Below are positions 6,837 through 10,899 of a stretch of DNA of 10,899 nucleotides, piece by piece. This DNA comes from JAENVT01 sp031412355 (GTDB lineage: Bacteria > Actinomycetota > Acidimicrobiia > Acidimicrobiales > Ilumatobacteraceae), in assembly GCA_031412355.1 (NCBI GenBank), contig JANOCR010000079.1, positions 1 through 10,899 on the forward strand, read 5' to 3'. How positions within the stretch are numbered: position 1 is the stretch's first letter; every line of letters starts with the position of its first letter. The position numbers and the translations under genes are program-made. The notes beneath the pieces were generated by a model, which had not been told where the DNA came from, made no database searches, and saw only the letters and a list, made by a program, of their open reading frames with translations.

Positions 6837-7879
6837 CTGCCTCGGTCTGGAGTGACGTCGTCGGTCAGACACAGGCCATCGGCAGGTTGGCGCATGCTGC
6901 CAACGATCCCGTTCACGCATATCTGTTCGTCGGTCCGCCAGGGTCGACCAAGGACGAAGCGAGCCGGGCGTTTGCCGCGTTGCTGATGGCCGGCGCGGAC
7001 GATCCGTCGAATCGCGATGCGAGGCTTGCGTTGGCGGGCGAGCACCCCGACGTTCGCGAGGTGGAGCGCCTTGGCGCGCGGATCTCCGCCGAACAGGTCA
7101 ACGAGATCATTCGCAACGCCTCGCTCGCTCCCGTCGAGGGAAGCCGCAAGGTGATGATCCTCCACGATTTCCACCTGCTCGACGCATCCGCCGCAGCACG
7201 ACTGTTGAAGACCCTCGAGGAGCCACCGGCCAGCACCATCTTCATCGTCCTCGCGGATCAGGTCACACCGGAACTGGTGACGATCGCCTCGCGATGCGTG
7301 CGAATCGTATTTGCCACGCTGTCGAACGATGCTGTGGCGGCAAGGCTGGTGCAGTCAGGCATAGCTACCCACACCGCAGAGGTGGCCGCGCAAGCGGCTG
7401 AAGGCAATCTCACCAGGGCACGAGTGCTCGCCACGGATCCCGGGCTGATGGGACGCCGAGATGCCTTCGCCGGAGTGGCCACGCGCCTCGACGGCACCGG
7501 AACGACCGTCGTGAAGTTGTGCGTCGAACTGCTCGGCCTCATCGATGCTGCGGCCGCACCGATGGCAGCGCGTCAAGCCGAGGAGCTAGCCGCGCTGGAG
7601 TCCAGGGTTGCGGCCACGGGCGAGCGCGGCAGCGGACGCAAGCAGATGGAAGACCATCACAAACGCGAGTTGCGCCGACACCGCGTCGACGAATTGCGCA
7701 GCGGTCTCGGCGTCTTGGCCGGGACCTACCGCGACGCGCTAGTCGGCGGCCGGCTGCCCCGTCCCGATGCGGGCGTCAGTGCAGTGACCCGCATTCATTC
7801 ATCGCTCGAGTCGATGGAAACAAACCCGAACGAGACGCTGATGCTGCAGGCTTTGCTTCTCGACCTGCCGTCGCTGTAG
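6833..7879 (+). CDS. holB: DNA polymerase III delta' subunit (clamp-loader component)
   Basis: Delta' is the structural subunit of the clamp loader that opens and places the sliding clamp on primed DNA. The 348-residue protein has a RuvB/RFC-like N-terminal AAA+ fold. WSDVVGQ (6-12) is the usual entry motif, and GPPGSTKD (34-41) occupies the Walker A position but ends in Asp instead of Ser/Thr. VMILHDFHLL (107-116) replaces the Walker B. The LLKTLEEPP motif (124-132) and the SRC arginine-finger motif (S153-R154-C155) are intact. Loss of ATP-binding residues is normal in delta', which is not an ATPase. The four-cysteine zinc module known from E. coli delta' is missing: the region at about 52-70 has no cysteine. 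The less conserved C-terminal collar domain begins at about 210. The GTG start at 6833 sits inside the tmk stop region (GTGA overlap), which indicates translational coupling. DnaX was considered, but the degenerate Walker A and lack of zinc module favour delta'. Confidence 0.9.
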   Translation: MTASVWSDVVGQTQAIGRLAHAANDPVHAYLFVGPPGSTKDEASRAFAALLMAGADDPSNRDARLALAGEHPDVREVERLGARISAEQVNEIIRNASLAPVEGSRKVMILHDFHLLDASAAARLLKTLEEPPASTIFIVLADQVTPELVTIASRCVRIVFATLSNDAVAARLVQSGIATHTAEVAAQAAEGNLTRARVLATDPGLMGRRDAFAGVATRLDGTGTTVVKLCVELLGLIDAAAAPMAARQAEELAALESRVAATGERGSGRKQMEDHHKRELRRHRVDELRSGLGVLAGTYRDALVGGRLPRPDAGVSAVTRIHSSLESMETNPNETLMLQALLLDLPSL

Positions 7880-7887
7880 CCACGAAT

Positions 7888-10689
7888 TCAGTTCGACAGC
7901 AGCGGGCGCAGCAGATGGGTGATCTCACCCGTTGGCTCGGGCACGAGCGCGGGATGTGCCTGGACGACAGGCTGTTGACCCGTCGGTGGGGGGAGGCTCA
8001 TCGCCGGTCGAGTGGTCGGCGCTGCGAGCGCCAACTCTGGCTCGGGCTCTGCCGCCCCGCTGTCCGAGTCGACACCGAATTGCCCCTGGCGTTCCAGGTC
8101 GGCCGGCTGGTGCTCGAACTCGGCGAGCGCAGTCATCGCTACCGCCGACAGTGGCTTGAAGAACAGGTAGCCCTGGGCGAACTCGCATCCGAGTCGTGCC
8201 AACTCCAGAGCCTGGCTCTCGGTCTCGATTCCCTCGGCAACCGTTCGCAGCCCGAGGTTGCGAGCCATGTTGACGATCGTGTTGGCCAATGCCTGGCTGC
8301 GAAGCTCGTCGACCGATTGGACGAACTCGCGGTCGATCTTGATGATGTCGAGGGGCAGCCGCTGCACGTATGCCAGCGAGCTGTAGCCCGTGCCGAAGTC
8401 GTCGAGGGCGGTACGAATGCCATGCGAGCGCAGTTCCTTCAGCTGCTCGGAAGCCACTTCGCTGTCGTCTATCAGGGTTGACTCGGTGATCTCCAGCACC
8501 AGGCGTTCAGCCGCCAAGCCGCTCAGTCGCAGGCTGCGCAGCGCGCCCTCGACGAAAGCCGCCTCGCGTAGCTGCACGCCCGAGACGTTGACCGTGACGA
8601 ACATCGACTCGTCCGCCCAACCCACAGCCGACATGCATGCCTGCTCGATGGCCCATTCACCGATCGGGATGATGACGCCGGTCTGCTCGGCGAGCGGGAT
8701 GAATTCGTTCGGCGGGACGTTGCCGTAGATGTGGTGATCCCATCGCATCAAGGCCTCGGCGCCGACGGTTCGCCCGTCCGACAATCGCACGATGGGTTGA
8801 TACACGAGATAGAGCTGGTCGCGTCCGAGGGCGGCCATCAGATCGCGCTTGTACTCGTTGCGCCGTTCGGTCTGACGTCCGAGATCGGCATCGAATCCCT
8901 CGACCTGACCCTTGCCCAACTGCTTGGCGCGATACATCGCCAGGTCCGCGTGACGCATGAGATCCGAGGCACTGTTCTTCGGTTCGGCTACGGCGATCCC
9001 AATGCATCCGCTGACGGAAACGGACTGGAAATCGTTGACCTGAATAGAATCCTTGAGGTCTGCAATTGCCTGATGCGCCAACACGCTTGCTTCGGCTGTC
9101 GACGACTCGACCAACAGGATCCCGAACTCGTCGCCGCCGAGACGGGCGACAAGGTTCGAGGCATTGGCGAACCGAATCTTCAACCGATCGGCGACAGTGC
9201 GCAACAAGACATCTCCCGCGGAGTGGCCGAGGCCGTCGTTGATTGCCTTGAAGTCGTCGAGATCGAGGAACAACACGGTCGGACGATGGCCGAGTTGAAG
9301 CTCGTCACTGACCCGGGTCAGGAAGCTGGCGCGGTTGGCGATACCGGTCAACGAATCGTGGTCGGCTCGATAGCTGAGTTGGCGTTCCAACGTGCGGTTG
9401 GCAGTGACATCGCGCAGAGTCAACACGATGCCGCCGACAGCGACATTCGCCATCAGATTGACCGCCGACAACTCCATCGTGCGGCGCTCGCCGTCGGCAT
9501 GCAGGGCCGACACTTCTAGCGTCAGTGAGCCCTCCGTCGGCAGCTTCTTCACATCGGTCCACAGGTCGCCGTTGGAACGAATGTCTAGGGCTTCGATCCG
9601 CACGCCGACCCATTCGTCACAGTTGAAGCCCAACACCGTCTGCAATGCGGGACTGGTGTACGAGATTCGGGCATCGATGTCGACCAGCACGACAACGTCC
9701 GATGAACGTTCGACCAGCGATGCCAGCCGATCATTGCCGCGGCGCTCGGTCAGGTTGCGGACGCTGACGGCCAAGCCCCACAGCCGGGTCAGCGCCAGCA
9801 ACGACACAACCGTGGCAATGCCGGCCGCAAACAGCACGGTCGAGCGCTTCGCCGAGCCGTCCAGCAACACCGCGATCAGAACGATCTGTGGAGCTACCGC
9901 CGACAACACGGTCGAGATCAGTCGAACTCTGCTGAGGCGCACGGCGTGGTGAGCGACGTGTGCCGGCTCGCTGTGGCGCTTGTCGAGTGCTGCCCACACT
10001 AGAAAACCAAAGGACAGCGCGGTGAGGCTGTTGGTGACAACGGGGGACACGCGACCGTTGCCGACCTCGCCCCAGTAATCCATCATGTTCGCTGCGAAGC
10101 GACTGACGAGCGCCAGTTGCAGGGCGAGGAACGCCAGGCTACGAGCTCGATATCCCAACGAGAGTCGGGCACCGAGCGCAACCAATACCAGGTCAGAGGC
10201 CGGAAGGCTGAGCGACAGCAGGCGGCCGGACGAGTCCAGTGGCGATCGCGTCAACGCCGGCTCGACCACGGCTACCCACATCACGAGGGCCGCGGCGAGC
10301 GCAACGATGCTGGCCTCGATTGCCAGGTAACGGTCGCGTATCGGCGATCGATCGGCAATCATCGCCATCAATGCCAACGCGACCAGGGTCCGGTCCGGTG
10401 CCCGCATCACGGCGGCCAGATCGGCGGAATTGTTCAGGCCGAGCGGCGCCTGCCACAGCATCAGTGCGTAGGAGCCAGCAGTCATCGCACACGACCCGGC
10501 GATCGCAATCCACGCCACCCTGTCGCCCTGCTGGCGCCAGCGCGAGCCGAAGATCGCCGCAACGGCGGCGATCACGGGTGGACCGAGCATCCAACGATTT
10601 CCTGGGATCCAGATGCTGCGGACCTGCCAGGCGTACAGGGCAACGGCAATGCCGACGCCAACCATCAGTCCGACCCGCCACCACTTCAC
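7888..10689 (-). CDS. Membrane-anchored PAS-GGDEF-EAL protein (cyclic-di-GMP synthase/phosphodiesterase)
   Basis: This 933-residue protein is predicted to make and/or break down cyclic di-GMP at the inner membrane. Residues 1-310 contain about eight to ten hydrophobic spans that I do not recognise as MHYT, MASE or 7TMR-type sensors. A PAS-like domain follows (about 322-430; LVERSSDVVVLVDIDARISY). The GGDEF domain (about 435-600) has an intact GGDEF signature at 518-522 and DLDDFKAIND at 476-485, but no RxxD inhibitory site; NASN stands at that position. The EAL domain (about 612-855) keeps the residues needed for hydrolysis: E645 (AEALMRW), N701, E733 (EITES), D763-D764 (DDFGTGYSSL), K784, E819 and Q839. 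A proline- and acid-rich tail (860-933) is probably disordered. The frame begins at GTG 10689 without a clear Shine-Dalgarno; an ATG at 10665 is an alternative. It converges on holB with 8 bp between stop codons. Confidence 0.95.
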   Translation of the reverse strand: MKWWRVGLMVGVGIAVALYAWQVRSIWIPGNRWMLGPPVIAAVAAIFGSRWRQQGDRVAWIAIAGSCAMTAGSYALMLWQAPLGLNNSADLAAVMRAPDRTLVALALMAMIADRSPIRDRYLAIEASIVALAAALVMWVAVVEPALTRSPLDSSGRLLSLSLPASDLVLVALGARLSLGYRARSLAFLALQLALVSRFAANMMDYWGEVGNGRVSPVVTNSLTALSFGFLVWAALDKRHSEPAHVAHHAVRLSRVRLISTVLSAVAPQIVLIAVLLDGSAKRSTVLFAAGIATVVSLLALTRLWGLAVSVRNLTERRGNDRLASLVERSSDVVVLVDIDARISYTSPALQTVLGFNCDEWVGVRIEALDIRSNGDLWTDVKKLPTEGSLTLEVSALHADGERRTMELSAVNLMANVAVGGIVLTLRDVTANRTLERQLSYRADHDSLTGIANRASFLTRVSDELQLGHRPTVLFLDLDDFKAINDGLGHSAGDVLLRTVADRLKIRFANASNLVARLGGDEFGILLVESSTAEASVLAHQAIADLKDSIQVNDFQSVSVSGCIGIAVAEPKNSASDLMRHADLAMYRAKQLGKGQVEGFDADLGRQTERRNEYKRDLMAALGRDQLYLVYQPIVRLSDGRTVGAEALMRWDHHIYGNVPPNEFIPLAEQTGVIIPIGEWAIEQACMSAVGWADESMFVTVNVSGVQLREAAFVEGALRSLRLSGLAAERLVLEITESTLIDDSEVASEQLKELRSHGIRTALDDFGTGYSSLAYVQRLPLDIIKIDREFVQSVDELRSQALANTIVNMARNLGLRTVAEGIETESQALELARLGCEFAQGYLFFKPLSAVAMTALAEFEHQPADLERQGQFGVDSDSGAAEPEPELALAAPTTRPAMSLPPPTGQQPVVQAHPALVPEPTGEITHLLRPLLSN

Positions 10690-10745
10690 GAGGAGATGAT
10701 CGGCAAGATCTCTTCAAGGTTGAGCAAGTCACACGGGCGTAGTTT

Positions 10746-10771
10746 GGGTCGTCGCGGCCCGCGTCGGACCC
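10746..10771. repeat. GC-rich imperfect hairpin between the GGDEF-EAL gene and the tRNA
   Basis: GGGTC (10746-10750) pairs with GACCC (10767-10771). Inside it CGCG (10753-10756) pairs with CGCG (10760-10763) around a GCC loop, leaving a small internal bulge. It lies 57-82 bp upstream of the GGDEF-EAL start, so on the minus strand it could form in the 5' leader. No T run follows on either strand, so it is not a classical terminator, and it does not look like a known c-di-GMP riboswitch. Confidence 0.3.
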
Positions 10772-10784
10772 GGTAGATATGAAG

Positions 10785-10814
10785 ATGTCATCGTCCGCAG
10801 CCCCCCGCTACGAT
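10785..10814 (+). promoter_or_regulatory. Promoter of the tRNA-Thr gene
   Basis: TACGAT (10809-10814) is a good -10, matching four of six TATAAT bases. ATGTCA (10785-10790) is a fair -35 (four of six against TTGACA) at an 18-bp spacing. Initiation near 10821 would leave a precursor leader of only a few nucleotides before the mature tRNA start at 10824. Confidence 0.55.
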
Positions 10815-10823
10815 GCACGCCGC

Positions 10824-10899
10824 GCCCAGGTAGCTCAGTCGGTAGAGCAACGCACTCGTAATGCGTAGGTCAGGAGTTCGATTCTCCTCTTGGGCTCCA
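10824..10899 (+). tRNA. tRNA-Thr, anticodon CGT
   Basis: A complete 76-nt cloverleaf ends exactly at the window edge. The acceptor stem GCCCAGG (10824-10830) pairs with CTTGGGC (10889-10895), with one G-T pair. The D-arm stem is GCTC/GAGC. The anticodon stem ACGCA/TGCGT holds the loop CTCGTAA, giving anticodon CGT (10857-10859), which reads the Thr codon ACG. The T stem AGGAG/CTCCT encloses TTCGATT. The 3' CCA is encoded, with T as discriminator base. Confidence 0.97.

Noticed and set aside
7519..8481. A 320-codon plus-strand open frame spanning the end of holB and antisense to the EAL region
   Set aside because: It crosses two well-supported genes in wrong frames and has biased, low-complexity composition.
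10746..10771. c-di-GMP riboswitch upstream of the GGDEF-EAL gene
   Set aside because: The hairpin lacks the paired-helix layout and conserved bases of GEMM-type riboswitches and is too short.
10780..10868. A small ATG-initiated frame running into the tRNA gene
   Set aside because: It reads through the tRNA sequence and has no ribosome binding site; the tRNA and its promoter explain the region.
1..10899. A new defence, mobile or biosynthetic system
   Set aside because: All long genes fall into known families with housekeeping or common transporter/signalling roles; no transposase, integrase, repeats in array, toxin-antitoxin pair or composition shift was seen.

Overview
The window looks like a core chromosomal stretch of a high-GC actinobacterium. 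The long TopA carries GRYGPYV-type C-terminal repeats and a lysine-rich tail. The overlapping tmk-holB pair, the dense GC-rich codon use, the weak Shine-Dalgarno sequences and a tRNA with encoded CCA all fit Actinomycetota. The overall character (an EamA-type exporter beside topA, a zinc-free delta' protein, a membrane PAS-GGDEF-EAL protein) makes me lean to the class Acidimicrobiia, perhaps near Ilumatobacter, but that placement is an impression without any database search.

Layout from left to right. (1) At 1-223 on the minus strand lies the 5' end of a gene cut off by the window edge; its translation resembles the N-terminal OB-fold start of the ribosome-assembly GTPase RsgA. (2) Divergent from it, at 242-2542, is an MMPL/RND-family inner-membrane exporter. 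The two start codons are only 18 bp apart and enclose a short perfect inverted repeat. (3) After a GC-rich hairpin that contains a TTGACA -35 box comes topA (2604-5255). It has no visible ribosome binding site, so it may be translated from a leaderless transcript. (4) A minus-strand EamA/DMT-type permease (about 5259-6134) converges on topA with only 3 bp between stop codons. (5) Rightward from a short intergenic region with two inverted repeats run tmk (6228-6836) and holB (6833-7879), whose stop and start codons overlap by 4 bp. (6) A 933-residue PAS-GGDEF-EAL protein with a polytopic membrane N-terminus (7888-10689, minus) converges on holB with 8 bp between stops. (7) A tRNA-Thr(CGT) with a recognisable promoter closes the window at 10824-10899.

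Functionally this is a housekeeping neighbourhood. TopA relaxes negative supercoils, Tmk makes dTDP for DNA synthesis, and delta' is part of the clamp loader. Around them sit two membrane transporters of unknown cargo and one cyclic-di-GMP enzyme. I see no insertion sequence, CRISPR array, toxin-antitoxin pair, phage gene or defence cassette, and I do not think the window holds a new multi-gene system. The points most worth a second look are the unrecognised membrane domain of the GGDEF-EAL protein, the likely leaderless or overlapping promoters of topA and tmk, the dyads in the divergent regions, and the departures from family consensus in Tmk, HolB and the MMPL protein.
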